Origin: Pseudomonas fluorescens
GTDB lineage: Bacteria; Pseudomonadota; Gammaproteobacteria; Pseudomonadales; Pseudomonadaceae
Length of the DNA stretch: 64,000 nucleotides
Reading direction: 5' to 3'
NCBI RefSeq assembly: GCF_005938625.1
Contig: NZ_VCNJ01000057.1
Location: forward strand, 1 to 64,000
Positions 45,375 to 54,729 of the stretch are shown here, one piece after another. Made by a program: the position numbers and the translations under genes. How positions within the stretch are numbered: the stretch's first letter is position 1; every line of letters starts with the position of its first letter. Below the pieces are notes generated by a model. The model was not told the origin of the DNA and made no database searches. It saw only the letters and a list, made by a program, of their open reading frames with translations.

Positions 45375-45814
45375 TATTCCGGTTACGGCTTGCTGTTCTG
45401 GACGATCTGTCGTTTGCCCGCGATCTCACCTGTCAGAACATGCTGCGCTATTTCATTCATCATGAACTGTTGTGGCAGGACGAGGCGTTTGACGTGGCGT
45501 GGTCGGGGCGGCAGAACTGGCTGATAGTGCACGGTAATGCGCCAGTGGGCTTTCTCAGCCTCAGCCGGGATGTGCGCGCGTTGTACATTCGTGAACTGCA
45601 GATTGCTGAAGCGTTTCAGGGGCGGGGCGCAGGTTCTTGGGCGATTGATCAGGTTATCGACTTGGCCCGCAAAGAAAGACGCCCCGCTTTACGCCTGACC
45701 GTATTCGACAATAATCCGGCGAGAAACTTGTATGAAAGAAAAGGACTACAGGTGCAGGGTCGGGACGAGTGTTTTCTGCGAATGCAGCTTGATATAAGTA
45801 CACATGTGCTCTGA
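45371..45814 (+). CDS. GNAT-family N-acetyltransferase
   Basis: The 147-residue GNAT protein has the acetyl-CoA loop in YIRELQIAEAFQGRGAGSWAIDQVIDLARKE (Q-x-x-G-x-G/A) and a C-terminal NPARNLYERKGLQV motif. The ATG at 45371 overlaps the hydrolase stop, so the two are coupled. The acceptor substrate is unknown. Confidence 0.87.
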   Translation: MIFRLRLAVLDDLSFARDLTCQNMLRYFIHHELLWQDEAFDVAWSGRQNWLIVHGNAPVGFLSLSRDVRALYIRELQIAEAFQGRGAGSWAIDQVIDLARKERRPALRLTVFDNNPARNLYERKGLQVQGRDECFLRMQLDISTHVL

Positions 45815-45941
45815 AACCCACGGCCGGCAAGCCCTCTATGATGAATTGAAACTTTTTAAATGACGCTTTCTGCTAGGTCTGTGGGGTACTTTTTGCTAAG
45901 GTGTCCGGCATCCCAATATGACCATATCGCGAGGTGTCTGC

Positions 45942-46583
45942 TTGATTAGGGTGCTAGTGGTCGATGACCATGATCTCGTTCGCACAGGCATTACACGTAT
46001 GCTGGCCGATATCGATGGCTTGCAGGTGGTTGGCCAGGCCGAGTCCGGGGAAGAGTCCCTGATCAAGGCCCGAGAGTTGAAGCCCGATGTGGTGCTGATG
46101 GACGTCAAGATGCCTGGCATCGGCGGCCTGGAAGCCACGCGCAAACTGTTGCGCAGTCATCCGGATATCAAGGTGGTCGCAGTGACGGTGTGTGAAGAGG
46201 ATCCGTTCCCGACACGCTTGCTGCAGGCTGGTGCTGCGGGTTATCTGACCAAAGGCGCGGGTCTGCCGGAAATGGTTCAAGCCATTCGCCTGGTGTTTGC
46301 CGGCCAGCGCTATATCAGTCCGCAGATTGCCCAGCAATTGGCGATCAAATCCTTTCAGCCGTCCAATGATTCGCCCTTCGACGCCTTGTCCGAGCGGGAA
46401 ATTCAGATCGCGTTGATGATTGTCGGCTGTCAGAAGGTACAGATCATTTCCGACAAGCTTTGCCTGTCGCCGAAAACCGTGAACACCTACCGCTACCGTA
46501 TTTTCGAGAAGCTTTCGATCAGCAGCGACGTCGAGTTGACACTGTTGGCGGTTCGTCACGGCATGGTTGATGCCAGCCTCTGA
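45942..46583 (+). CDS. gacA: Response regulator GacA
   Basis: The 213-residue NarL-type regulator has a receiver starting MIRVLVVDDHDLVRTGITRMLADIDGLQVVGQAESGEESL, phosphoacceptor Asp in DVVLMDVKMPGIGG, Lys in GYLTKGAG and a LuxR-type HTH (LSEREIQIALMIVGCQ to LSPKTVNTYRYRIFEKLSI). Paired with GacS (not here) it turns on rsm small RNAs that relieve RsmA/E repression of secondary metabolism and biofilm genes. The TTG at 45942 is used, as usual for Pseudomonas gacA; an ATG at 45918 would add eight atypical residues. uvrC starts 2 bases after the stop. Confidence 0.95.
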   Translation: MIRVLVVDDHDLVRTGITRMLADIDGLQVVGQAESGEESLIKARELKPDVVLMDVKMPGIGGLEATRKLLRSHPDIKVVAVTVCEEDPFPTRLLQAGAAGYLTKGAGLPEMVQAIRLVFAGQRYISPQIAQQLAIKSFQPSNDSPFDALSEREIQIALMIVGCQKVQIISDKLCLSPKTVNTYRYRIFEKLSISSDVELTLLAVRHGMVDASL

Positions 46584-46585
46584 CC

Positions 46586-48409
46586 ATGACTGAAACATTC
46601 GATTCCGGCGCGTTTCTGTCAACAGTCAGCGGACGCCCGGGCGTCTACCGCATGTTCGACAGCGATGCGCGTCTGTTGTACGTGGGCAAGGCCAAGAACC
46701 TGAAAAAACGCTTGGCCAGCTACTTCCGCAAAACCGGTCTGGCGCCCAAGACTGCAGCGTTGGTCGGGCGCATTGCGCAGGTCGAAACGACCATCACCGC
46801 CAACGAAACCGAAGCGCTGCTGCTTGAGCAAACGCTGATCAAAGAGTGGCGCCCGCCGTACAACATTCTGTTGCGCGACGACAAATCCTATCCCTACGTG
46901 TTTCTGTCCGACGGGCAGTTCCCGCGCCTGAGCATTCATCGCGGGGCGAAAAAAGCCAAAGGCAAATACTTTGGCCCCTATCCGAGCGCCGGCGCCATAC
47001 GCGAAAGCCTGAGTCTGCTGCAAAAGACCTTTTTCGTTCGCCAGTGTGAAGATAGTTACTACAGGAACCGTACCCGTCCATGTCTGCAATATCAGATCAA
47101 GCGTTGTAAAGCGCCTTGTGTCGGGCTGGTCGAGCCCCAGATTTATGCCGAAGACGTGCGTCACTCGGTCATGTTTCTTGAGGGGCGCAGTCACGCACTG
47201 ACCAACGAACTGTCGACAGCGATGGAGGAGGCCGCGATCAACCTGGAATTCGAGCGAGCTGCCGAATTGCGCGATCAGATCGCACTGCTGCGTCGGGTCC
47301 AGGATCAACAGAGCATGGAAGGCGGCACGGGGGATATCGATGTCATCGCGGCATTCGTCAACCCGGGCGGAGCCTGCGTGCATTTGATCAGCGTGCGCGG
47401 CGGACGGGTGTTGGGCAGCAAGAATTTCTTCCCGCAAGTCGGAATCGAAGAGGACGTGTCGGAAGTCATGGCCGCGTTTCTTGGCCAGTATTTCATCAGC
47501 AGCCCTGAGCGAGATTTGCCGAGCGAACTGATCGTCAACGTGGTGCATGAAGATTTTCCGACGCTGATCGAAGCGATCCATGAGCTGCGTGGCCGTGAAT
47601 TGGCCATCAGCCATCGGGTGCGTGGTACGCGTGCACGCTGGCAGCAACTGGCTGTGACCAACGCAGAACAGGCGTTGGGCGCGCGCCTGGCCAACCGTCA
47701 ACACACCGCAGCGCGGTTTGAGGCTTTGGCTGAAGTGTTGAACCTGGATGAGCCGCCGCAGCGTCTGGAATGCTACGACATCAGTCATTCCAGTGGTGAA
47801 GCGACGGTTGCGTCGTGTGTGGTGTTTGGCCCGGAAGGCGCGATCAAGTCCGATTACCGGCGTTATAACATCGAGGGTGTCACGGCGGGTGACGACTATG
47901 CCGCCATGCATCAGGCCCTCACACGACGCTTCAGCAAACTCAAGGAAGGCGAGGGCAAGTTGCCGGACATCTTGCTGGTGGACGGTGGCAAGGGTCAGCT
48001 GTCGATGGCTCGAGATGTTCTCAACGAGTTGGCCGTACCGGATCTGATTCTGCTCGGTGTCGCCAAAGGCGCCACTCGCAAGGCGGGCTTCGAAACGTTG
48101 TATCTAAATGATGCGGCGCACGAGTTCACATTGCGTGGCGACTCGCCCGCGCTGCACTTGATTCAACAGATCCGCGATGAGGCTCACCGCTTCGCGATTA
48201 CAGGACACCGCGCACGGAGAGGCAAAACCCGCCGTACGTCAACGCTGGAAGGCGTAGCGGGCGTTGGGCCAACCCGACGTCGCGACTTGTTGAAACATTT
48301 TGGTGGATTGCAGGAGCTGTCTCGTGCAAGCATCGAAGAGATCGCCAAAGCCCCGGGGATCAGTAAAAAGCTCGCAGAGTCGATTTATGCGAACCTGCAT
48401 AGCGAGTAG
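46586..48409 (+). CDS. uvrC: Excinuclease ABC subunit C
   Basis: The 607-residue dual-incision nuclease of nucleotide excision repair has a GIY-YIG domain (SGRPGVYRMFDSDARLLYVGKAKNLKKRLASYF), a Cys-rich CLQYQIKRCKAPCVG, a UvrBC domain, an RNase H-like domain (LECYDISHSSGEATVASCVVF, DILLVDGGKGQL) and C-terminal helix-hairpin-helix. Co-transcribed with gacA in gamma-proteobacteria. Confidence 0.97.
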   Translation: MTETFDSGAFLSTVSGRPGVYRMFDSDARLLYVGKAKNLKKRLASYFRKTGLAPKTAALVGRIAQVETTITANETEALLLEQTLIKEWRPPYNILLRDDKSYPYVFLSDGQFPRLSIHRGAKKAKGKYFGPYPSAGAIRESLSLLQKTFFVRQCEDSYYRNRTRPCLQYQIKRCKAPCVGLVEPQIYAEDVRHSVMFLEGRSHALTNELSTAMEEAAINLEFERAAELRDQIALLRRVQDQQSMEGGTGDIDVIAAFVNPGGACVHLISVRGGRVLGSKNFFPQVGIEEDVSEVMAAFLGQYFISSPERDLPSELIVNVVHEDFPTLIEAIHELRGRELAISHRVRGTRARWQQLAVTNAEQALGARLANRQHTAARFEALAEVLNLDEPPQRLECYDISHSSGEATVASCVVFGPEGAIKSDYRRYNIEGVTAGDDYAAMHQALTRRFSKLKEGEGKLPDILLVDGGKGQLSMARDVLNELAVPDLILLGVAKGATRKAGFETLYLNDAAHEFTLRGDSPALHLIQQIRDEAHRFAITGHRARRGKTRRTSTLEGVAGVGPTRRRDLLKHFGGLQELSRASIEEIAKAPGISKKLAESIYANLHSE

Positions 48410-48441
48410 AATGCCCCTTCACCTCGTAGCCAGTTGTGCCG

Positions 48442-49002
48442 ATGAATATCCCTAATCTGATTACCGTTCTACGCGTCCTGCTCATCCCGATCTTCATTTT
48501 GCTGTTCTACCTCCCTTACCAGTGGAGTTACATGGCCTCCGCCTCGGTGTTTGCCTTTGCGGCAGCGACGGACTGGCTGGACGGTTATCTGGCCCGTCGT
48601 CTGGAGCAAAGCACTCCGTTCGGTGCGTTTCTCGATCCGGTCGCCGACAAACTCATGGTTGCGGTGGCACTGGTGCTGCTGGTCCAGGAGCACGGCAATC
48701 TCTGGCTCACTCTGCCGGCTGCTGTCATCATCGGTCGCGAGATTGTGGTTTCGGCCTTGCGCGAATGGATGGCCGAACTCGGCGCCCGTGCCCACGTAGC
48801 CGTTTCGAATCTCGGTAAATGGAAAACCGCCGCGCAGATGCTCGCGTTGGTAATCCTGCTGGCCAATCCAAAGGATTTCAGCTTCTGGGTTATCCTGGGT
48901 TACGCCTTGCTGATGGTCTCTGCTGGCCTGACATTGTGGTCGATGGTTCAATACCTTCGCGCTGCCTGGCCGCACCTGAAGACCGATGTTGAAAAGAAAT
49001 AA
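48442..49002 (+). CDS. pgsA: CDP-diacylglycerol-glycerol-3-phosphate 3-phosphatidyltransferase
   Basis: The 186-residue inner-membrane enzyme makes phosphatidylglycerophosphate. The CDP-alcohol phosphotransferase motif is DWLDGYLARRLEQSTPFGAFLDPVADK, with about four hydrophobic segments. The ATG at 48442 starts MNIPNLITVLRVLLIPIF; an ATG two codons earlier is less likely. Confidence 0.96.
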   Translation: MNIPNLITVLRVLLIPIFILLFYLPYQWSYMASASVFAFAAATDWLDGYLARRLEQSTPFGAFLDPVADKLMVAVALVLLVQEHGNLWLTLPAAVIIGREIVVSALREWMAELGARAHVAVSNLGKWKTAAQMLALVILLANPKDFSFWVILGYALLMVSAGLTLWSMVQYLRAAWPHLKTDVEKK

Positions 49003-49062
49003 AACTTTTTTGAATCAAGGGGTTGACGGAGCTTCTTAATTCTATAGAATGCGCATCACCAA

Positions 49063-49138
<76 letters not shown>

Positions 49139-49185
49139 AGTTTAAAACGCATTTGTTGTTGTGCTACTGATAACAAATGTTTTGA

Positions 49186-49259
49186 GGCCGAGTAGCAAAA
49201 TGGTTATGCAGTGGATTGCAAATCCACCTACGCCGGTTCGATTCCGACCTCGGCCTCCA
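49186..49259 (+). tRNA. tRNA-Cys (GCA)
   Basis: The 74-base tRNA has acceptor ggccgag/ctcggcc, anticodon loop attGCAaat, T-arm gccggttcgattccgac and an encoded CCA. Confidence 0.97.
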
Positions 49260-49267
49260 CTATAAAC

Positions 49268-49303
49268 AAGCTCCGTAGATCCATGATTTACGGAGCTTTT
49301 TTA
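49268..49303 (+). terminator. Intrinsic terminator after tRNA-Cys
   Basis: aagctccgta and tacggagctt pair around a short loop, followed by a run of T. Confidence 0.85.
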
Positions 49304-49451
49304 TTTGCACTGCGCTGCAAGATTTAGTCTTGAAAAACGGCCTTTGCGAACTTGCTTCACTGGGAAGTGATGTATATATTTCCCGCTCTGCTGTTCAAGT
49401 TTGATCCTGTCAGGATCGCGACGTTGCAGTAGAAAACAGCACCGCGCTACC

Positions 49452-49538
49452 GCCCGAATGGCGAAACTGGTAGACGCATGGGACTTAAAATCCCCCGCTC
49501 GTAAGGGCGTGCCGGTTCGATTCCGGCTTCGGGCACCA
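49452..49538 (+). tRNA. tRNA-Leu (TAA)
   Basis: The 87-base class II tRNA has acceptor gcccgaa/ttcgggc, anticodon loop acTTAaaatc (read TAA), a long variable arm (cgctcgtaagggcg), T-arm gccggttcgattccggc and an encoded CCA. Confidence 0.97.
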
Positions 49539-49546
49539 TGAATATC

Positions 49547-49585
49547 AAAGGCCTGCATGAGTTTTCTCATGCAGGCCTTTTTTTG
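49547..49585 (+). terminator. Intrinsic terminator after tRNA-Leu
   Basis: aaggcctgcatgag and ctcatgcaggcctt form a long stem with a tttt loop, followed by a T run. Confidence 0.9.
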
Positions 49586-49603
49586 TGCCTTTTTTATGCG
49601 GGG

Positions 49604-49888
49604 CTAAACGAACGCCTGCCCGCTAAAACCCCGAGGCAAGCGCTGAAGACCGGCCATTGCTGTCAACCGTTCGATCCATTCTGCGCGCCAGTCTGTTGCG
49701 CTGTGTGTGGTTTTGCCCTGGCGGGACATTCTTCGGGCCGCGTTGCGCTGATCCTTTCGTGCCTGTTTGTAGGCATCGGTATTGCGGCAACTGCGGCACT
49801 TCACACGATTGAGCTCGCGGCTTGCCGAAAGTTGCTCGCCTTTATGTCCACAGGCCAGATGCCCGTCGACGTTGAAATGGATAACCAT
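49604..49888 (-). CDS. Small unknown protein with Cys/His zinc-ribbon-like cluster
   Basis: The 94-residue protein begins MVIHFNVDGHLACGHKGEQLSASRELNRVKCRSCRNTDAYKQARKD. CGH followed about 20 residues later by CxxC suggests a zinc ribbon. The C-terminal half is basic and helical. The ATG at 49888 has aaaggagacggtt upstream. Function unknown. Confidence 0.7.
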   Translation of the reverse strand: MVIHFNVDGHLACGHKGEQLSASRELNRVKCRSCRNTDAYKQARKDQRNAARRMSRQGKTTHSATDWRAEWIERLTAMAGLQRLPRGFSGQAFV

Positions 49889-50104
49889 AACCGTCTCCTT
49901 TGCGACATGTATGAGTTTTGACAACTCACGGACTGCACCGTTCGGCATCCGGCCCAGGCACAAACACTCGCACGCGGGCGGGTGAGTGAGGTGTTTTGCT
50001 ACGAAGTCATTGCAGGGAGAATAAACATCACAGCCAGACGAGCACGCGGTGACCCGTGTGTCACCGCTTGAGAGGCATATTTCGATGTAGCAGGTTCAAC
50101 GACG

Positions 50105-50335
50105 TTATCTGAACCGAGGCAGTGGCCGATCAAGGGGCTTGAGCGCCGACAGCGTATTGCGAATCAGCGGAGCATCCTTCTCGATGTCGTTCAGCCGGTC
50201 ACGGATGCGCAGGGCGGTCGGGTGTCCGCCTTGGTGGTCGACCCAGTCGGCGATCTCTTTGCAGGCGGCCGCGAGGCGCGCTTGTCGAGCGTCGAGCAGG
50301 GTGAGGAGGGTGGTGATGGACTCTTTTTCGGACAT
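50105..50335 (-). CDS. Small unknown helical protein
   Basis: The 76-residue protein starts MSEKESITTLLTLLDARQARLAAACKEIADWVDHQGG and is mostly helical. The ggaggtgttcc site before the ATG is strong. No domain is recognised. Confidence 0.7.
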   Translation of the reverse strand: MSEKESITTLLTLLDARQARLAAACKEIADWVDHQGGHPTALRIRDRLNDIEKDAPLIRNTLSALKPLDRPLPRFR

Positions 50336-50453
50336 GGAACACCTCCGTTCTATGAAACCTGAGCTGCAGCAAAAAGCCCGCGTGTTGCGAGCCTTCTGCC
50401 GTGGGGTGCTGCTCCTTCAGCTGGTTTCAGTATAGACCCGCTTCTGATTGGCA

Positions 50454-50684
50454 TCAGCCGGACGATTCGCGGGCCGGTAGTGGGGAACTGACTGCGTTGA
50501 GACGCTTGCATTCGCGCTGCGCGTCTTCCTCGGCGTCGTAGCCATCGCCGATGAAACCGCCCGTGCGCGTGTCACAGATGCGATGCCAGCCAATGGCTTC
50601 TGCGGGATCATGCTGGCTGTCACCGGCGCGTCGGCCGTGAATGATGATCTTGTTGCAACGCTTCACGACGAAAATGTCTTCCAT
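50454..50684 (-). CDS. Small unknown protein
   Basis: The 76-residue protein, MEDIFVVKRCNKIIIHGRRA onward, has a compact beta-rich core (EAIGWHRICDTRTGGFIGDGYDAEEDAQRECKRLNA). The frame opens at 50804, overlapping the ABC-F gene's end, so the ATG at 50684 is preferred; its Shine-Dalgarno is weak. Function unknown. Confidence 0.6.
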   Translation of the reverse strand: MEDIFVVKRCNKIIIHGRRAGDSQHDPAEAIGWHRICDTRTGGFIGDGYDAEEDAQRECKRLNAVSSPLPARESSG

Positions 50685-50755
50685 GGCGTCACCGCAGCTG
50701 ATTCGTGTCACATCAACTATAGAAGCCCACGGCAATCGTGCAAAAAATACACCGT

Positions 50756-52393
50756 TCAGCTCGTCGGTTGCCAGCGCCAGCCCTCGGAGTGCCAAGTCAG
50801 ACAATGGCTTGGGTTTAACGCGTGTAGAAACGCCTGATCGTGGGAAACCACGACAATCGCTCCAGGAAATGTCTGCAAGGCGTGTTCGAAAGCTTCCACC
50901 GAAGCCAGATCAAGATGATTGGTGGGCTCATCCAGCAGTAGTAATTGCGCGGGTGTCTGGCGCCACAGTGCCAGCGCAAGTGCAGCTTTCAGGCGTTCGC
51001 CACCACTGAGTGAGGCGCAAGGCCGAGTGACACGCTGCGCATCCAGTTGCAGCTGAGCGAGGTAACTGCGCAACGTGCCTTCGCTCAGGGGCGTGTGCTG
51101 TGCCTGCAACTGATCGACAATGGAGGAGTGGTCATCCAGCAATTTCAGCTGTTGATCGAGAAAGGCAAATGGCACATGCGTGTTGCACTCGCCACTGACG
51201 GGCGACTCTTCGCCTGCGAGCAATTTCAACAACGTCGATTTGCCACAACCGTTGTGCCCGCTGACAGCAATACGCATCGGTCCTTGAAGGATGAGATCAA
51301 GTCGCGTGCTGGGCGCATCGACCGGCAACCATGGCAAGCACGCGTCGATCAGCGTGCACACCCGGCGGTTACTCGGAACCACACTGCCCGGTAGATTGAT
51401 CAGCATGCCGTCGTCCGCCAGCACATTGGCGTACGCCTCACGAACGCGCTCATCCAGATCGGCCTTGCGTGCCTGATGGCCGACTTTTATGTGCCCCATG
51501 ATGTCCCGCGCGGCCGCTTTCAACGCGGCCCGTTCGAACCCAGAGACGTTGGCAGTTTGCGCATTGCGCCGGCTGCCGGCCGCATGGCGCTGAATCGTGT
51601 CGTGCTCGCGTTGCAGTCGCGTGCGTTCGCGCTGACGCTCTATACGGGCCTGATCGAGCTGCGCCTGCGCCGCTTGTTGATGTACCCGGCGATGCTCGGC
51701 GAATTCCGAAAACCGTCCGCTGAAGACGCTTGCCCCCAGAGGCGTAAGTTCGACGATTCGCTGCATGTGCTCCAGCAGTTGCCGGTCGTGGCTGACGATA
51801 ATCAGGCCACCATGCCAGCGTTCAAGCCAACTCATCAGCCACTGCCGACCGGCAGAGTCGAGGTGGTTGGTGGGTTCGTCGAGGAGAAGCAACTGCGCCT
51901 GACTCAGCAGTGCACCGATCAAGGCAATTCTGGCTTGTTGGCCACCGCTGAGATTTTCGGTCAGATCCGTCGCGGTGATATCGGTCAGCCCGGCCTCATC
52001 GAGCATTTGGCGCAAACGTTCCGTCAGATCCCAGCGTTCGCCGATGAGATCGAAATCTTCGGTTGTGGCATAACCGAGTTTCAGTCGATCCAGTGCGCGG
52101 AGCACCGTGGCTGTTCCAGTCGCGTCAGCTACGGTTTGTCCCTGTGTGGTGACGAAGGTTTGGGCGACATAGTGCGCGGACGCTGAACGTACCACGCTGC
52201 CGGAGTCAGGCTGCAAATCCCCGGCAATCAGACGTGCGAGCACACTTTTGCCGACGCCATTGCGCCCGACGATAGCGGTCGGTTGACCATCAAGGTTCAG
52301 GTTCAGGTTTTCGAAAAGCGTTGCACCATTGGCAAACTGAAAACCCAGTTGATTCAGGGAAACGAGTGCGGCTGTACGCGAGACGTGAGTCAT
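50756..52393 (-). CDS. ABC-F family ATPase (ribosome-associated type)
   Basis: The 545-residue soluble protein has two ABC domains and no membrane spans. The first has GRNGVGKSVLARLIAGD, LSGGQQARIALIGALL and LLLLDEPTNHLDSAG. The second has GHNGCGKSTLLKLLAGE, LSGGERLKAALALALW and LLLLDEPTNHLDLAS. A charged linker (QLDQARIERQRERTRLQREHDTIQRHAAGSRR) separates them. ABC-F proteins act on the ribosome in translation or antibiotic protection. The ATG at 52393 (MTHVSRTAALVSLNQLG) is chosen; an ATG four codons earlier also exists. Confidence 0.9.
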   Translation of the reverse strand: MTHVSRTAALVSLNQLGFQFANGATLFENLNLNLDGQPTAIVGRNGVGKSVLARLIAGDLQPDSGSVVRSASAHYVAQTFVTTQGQTVADATGTATVLRALDRLKLGYATTEDFDLIGERWDLTERLRQMLDEAGLTDITATDLTENLSGGQQARIALIGALLSQAQLLLLDEPTNHLDSAGRQWLMSWLERWHGGLIIVSHDRQLLEHMQRIVELTPLGASVFSGRFSEFAEHRRVHQQAAQAQLDQARIERQRERTRLQREHDTIQRHAAGSRRNAQTANVSGFERAALKAAARDIMGHIKVGHQARKADLDERVREAYANVLADDGMLINLPGSVVPSNRRVCTLIDACLPWLPVDAPSTRLDLILQGPMRIAVSGHNGCGKSTLLKLLAGEESPVSGECNTHVPFAFLDQQLKLLDDHSSIVDQLQAQHTPLSEGTLRSYLAQLQLDAQRVTRPCASLSGGERLKAALALALWRQTPAQLLLLDEPTNHLDLASVEAFEHALQTFPGAIVVVSHDQAFLHALNPSHCLTWHSEGWRWQPTS

Positions 52394-52536
52394 CGGCACC
52401 TCCAAAAAATGTCGTGGACACTGACAAGCACCGAGAGGGCGTGTCGCGATTACATTTTTAGAAGGCTGGGTTGTTCACTTCTGCGGTCGTCCGGAGGGTG
52501 AGAAGGTGGCTAGCCTAGACGACGCTGTGCAGCGGA

Positions 52537-53574
52537 TCAAGGCACGTCGGTCATTTCGCTCATTCGCTCAAGAAACATCGCCAACGCCACTTCCTCTGCA
52601 CGCAAGCCCTTGCGCACGCGCGGACGGGGCAGTTCAGCGAGGGCGCCGAGCATGAATTTTTCTACCACGGCGGGGTGGATGTAGCATTTTCGGCAGACCG
52701 CTGGGGTGTTGCCCAACTGCTTGGCGACGCCTTTGACCATCTCCACCACATGCCGTTTGGCTTCCGTCTCGGACTCCCATTGCAACTCGCGCAACACCGC
52801 CAAGGCCAACGCGCTGCCCGCCCAGGTGCGATAATCCTTGGCGGTGAAATCGGCGCCGGTCAGGGTTTGCAGGTAGGTGTTGACGTCGGAAGAGCTGACG
52901 GTGTGACGTTCGCCGTTTTCATCCAGGTACTGAAACAGGTTCTGTCCGGGAATCTCCAGACAGCGCTTGATGATGCGCGCCAGGCGTCGATCCTTGACGG
53001 TGATCTGGTGTTCGATGCCGCTCTTGCCGCGGAACTGGAACAGGATCGCGCTGCCGTTGACCTCGACATGTCGGCTACGCAGGGTGGTCAGGCCGTAGGA
53101 ACGGTTGTCACGGGCGTATTGCGTGTTGCCAACGCGGATCAGCGTGGCATCGAGCAGGGTGATTACCGTGGCCATGACCTTGTCGCGACTGAAGCCGGGC
53201 GCCGCCAGTAGCGCTTCCAGTTGCTTGCGCAATTTCGGCAACGCCAGACCGAACTCGCGCAGCCGCGAATATTTGTCGGCATCGCGCACTTCGCGCCAGC
53301 GAGCGTGATAACGATATTGCTTGCGGCCACGGGCATCACGGCCGGTGGCTTGCAGATGACCGCGCGGGTCGGGGCAAATCCACACGTCGGTATAGGCTGG
53401 CGGTACGGCGAGGGCATTGATGCGTTTGATTTCGTCCGGATCGCTGATGCGCTGGCCGGACGGTTCGAAGTAGCTGAACTTGCCACGCAGTTTTTTGCGG
53501 GTGATACCGGGCTGGGTGTCATCGACGTAATGCAGGTCGGATGGCAATTCGGCGATCAACTCGGTGTCGGGCAT
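52537..53574 (-). CDS. DNA topoisomerase type IB (poxvirus-like)
   Basis: The 345-residue enzyme relaxes supercoils through a 3'-phosphotyrosine. It has an N-terminal domain (GKFSYFEPSGQRISDPDEIKRINALAVPPAYTDVWICPDPRGHLQATGRDARGRKQYRYH) and a catalytic domain with RVGNTQYARDNRSYGLTTLRSRHV, KDYRTWAGSALAL and the nucleophile Tyr in CRKCYIHPAVVE. The ATG at 53574 is used; upstream frame lacks support. Confidence 0.93.
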   Translation of the reverse strand: MPDTELIAELPSDLHYVDDTQPGITRKKLRGKFSYFEPSGQRISDPDEIKRINALAVPPAYTDVWICPDPRGHLQATGRDARGRKQYRYHARWREVRDADKYSRLREFGLALPKLRKQLEALLAAPGFSRDKVMATVITLLDATLIRVGNTQYARDNRSYGLTTLRSRHVEVNGSAILFQFRGKSGIEHQITVKDRRLARIIKRCLEIPGQNLFQYLDENGERHTVSSSDVNTYLQTLTGADFTAKDYRTWAGSALALAVLRELQWESETEAKRHVVEMVKGVAKQLGNTPAVCRKCYIHPAVVEKFMLGALAELPRPRVRKGLRAEEVALAMFLERMSEMTDVP

Positions 53575-53646
53575 GGCGGTTTCCTTCGATGGCGAGGCGT
53601 TCTGTACAACGATTGACCGCACGCTATTGCCGTCGTGCCGAATGAT

Positions 53647-54726
53647 TCAGGCGAGGACCGCGACCGCTTTGATCTGCGCCCATAATTGCTGGCCCGGGTG
53701 CACGCCCAATTGATCTCTGGAATAGCGCGTGATGCGCGCGAGCAGCGGGGTGCCGCCCGCATCGATACGAATCAGCACGTGGGCGGCGTTGTCGGCCGAC
53801 TGCTCGCTGACCACCGTCACCGGCAGTCGATTGAGAATGCTGCTGAACTCGCTATTCTGCAGGGTCAGGCTGATATCGCGGGCATGTACCTTGCAGCGCA
53901 GGGCCTGACCCACTGCCATTGGCGCGTGCGTCACCCGAATGCTCATCTCGGTCGCCGGCAATTGCAGGCTCAGTAATTGGTAGTCCGCATCGTAGGCACA
54001 AACCTGGCCTTCAATGATCACGCCTGCGTCATCGCCCATCGCCATCGGCAGATCCAGACGTGCGAGGGTTTCGCCGATCGGGCCGCTGGCCAATGCTTTG
54101 CCTTCGCTGAGCAACACCAGGTGATCGGCCAACCGTGCGACTTCATCCTGGGCGTGACTGACGTACAGCACTGGAATGTCCAGTTCGTCATGCAGGCGTT
54201 GCAGGTAAGGCAGGATTTCACCTTTGCGCTGACTGTCGAGCGCCGCCAGTGGCTCATCCATCAGCAACAGTTTCGGGCTGGTCAGTAACGCTCGGGCGAT
54301 GCCGACACGCTGGCGCTCGCCTCCCGACAAGTGCTGCGGATGACGTTCGAGCAAATGACCGATGCCCAAGAGTTCGGTGGCCTGCGCCATGTCGACCCGA
54401 CGCTGCGACTTGGCAATGCGCTTGAGGCCGAATTGCAGATTGGCCAACACCGACAGGTGCGGAAACAGACTGGCTTCCTGAAACACATAGCCGAGCGCAC
54501 GTTTGTGCGGCGGGACGAAAATGCCGTTGTCGCTGTCCTGCCAGACTTCGTCGTTGATCCGGATAAAGCCCTGTTCGGCGCGCTCAAGTCCGGCGATGCA
54601 ACGCAGGCAGGTGGTTTTACCTGAGCCGGAGTGCCCATAAAGCGCAGTCACCCCGCGGCCCGGCAAGTTCAGGTCGACGTCGAGGCTGAAACCCGAATAG
54701 GCAATGTTCAAACGTACATCGATCAT
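53647..54726 (-). CDS. modC: Molybdate ABC transporter ATP-binding protein
   Basis: The 359-residue ATPase has Walker A GHSGSGKTTCLRCIAG, signature LSGGERQRVGIARALL, Walker B LLLMDEPLAALD and H-loop YVSHAQDE. It ends with a C-terminal TOBE domain typical of ModC. The ATG at 54726 lies 3 bases after modB. Confidence 0.95.
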   Translation of the reverse strand: MIDVRLNIAYSGFSLDVDLNLPGRGVTALYGHSGSGKTTCLRCIAGLERAEQGFIRINDEVWQDSDNGIFVPPHKRALGYVFQEASLFPHLSVLANLQFGLKRIAKSQRRVDMAQATELLGIGHLLERHPQHLSGGERQRVGIARALLTSPKLLLMDEPLAALDSQRKGEILPYLQRLHDELDIPVLYVSHAQDEVARLADHLVLLSEGKALASGPIGETLARLDLPMAMGDDAGVIIEGQVCAYDADYQLLSLQLPATEMSIRVTHAPMAVGQALRCKVHARDISLTLQNSEFSSILNRLPVTVVSEQSADNAAHVLIRIDAGGTPLLARITRYSRDQLGVHPGQQLWAQIKAVAVLA

Positions 54727-54729
54727 CAA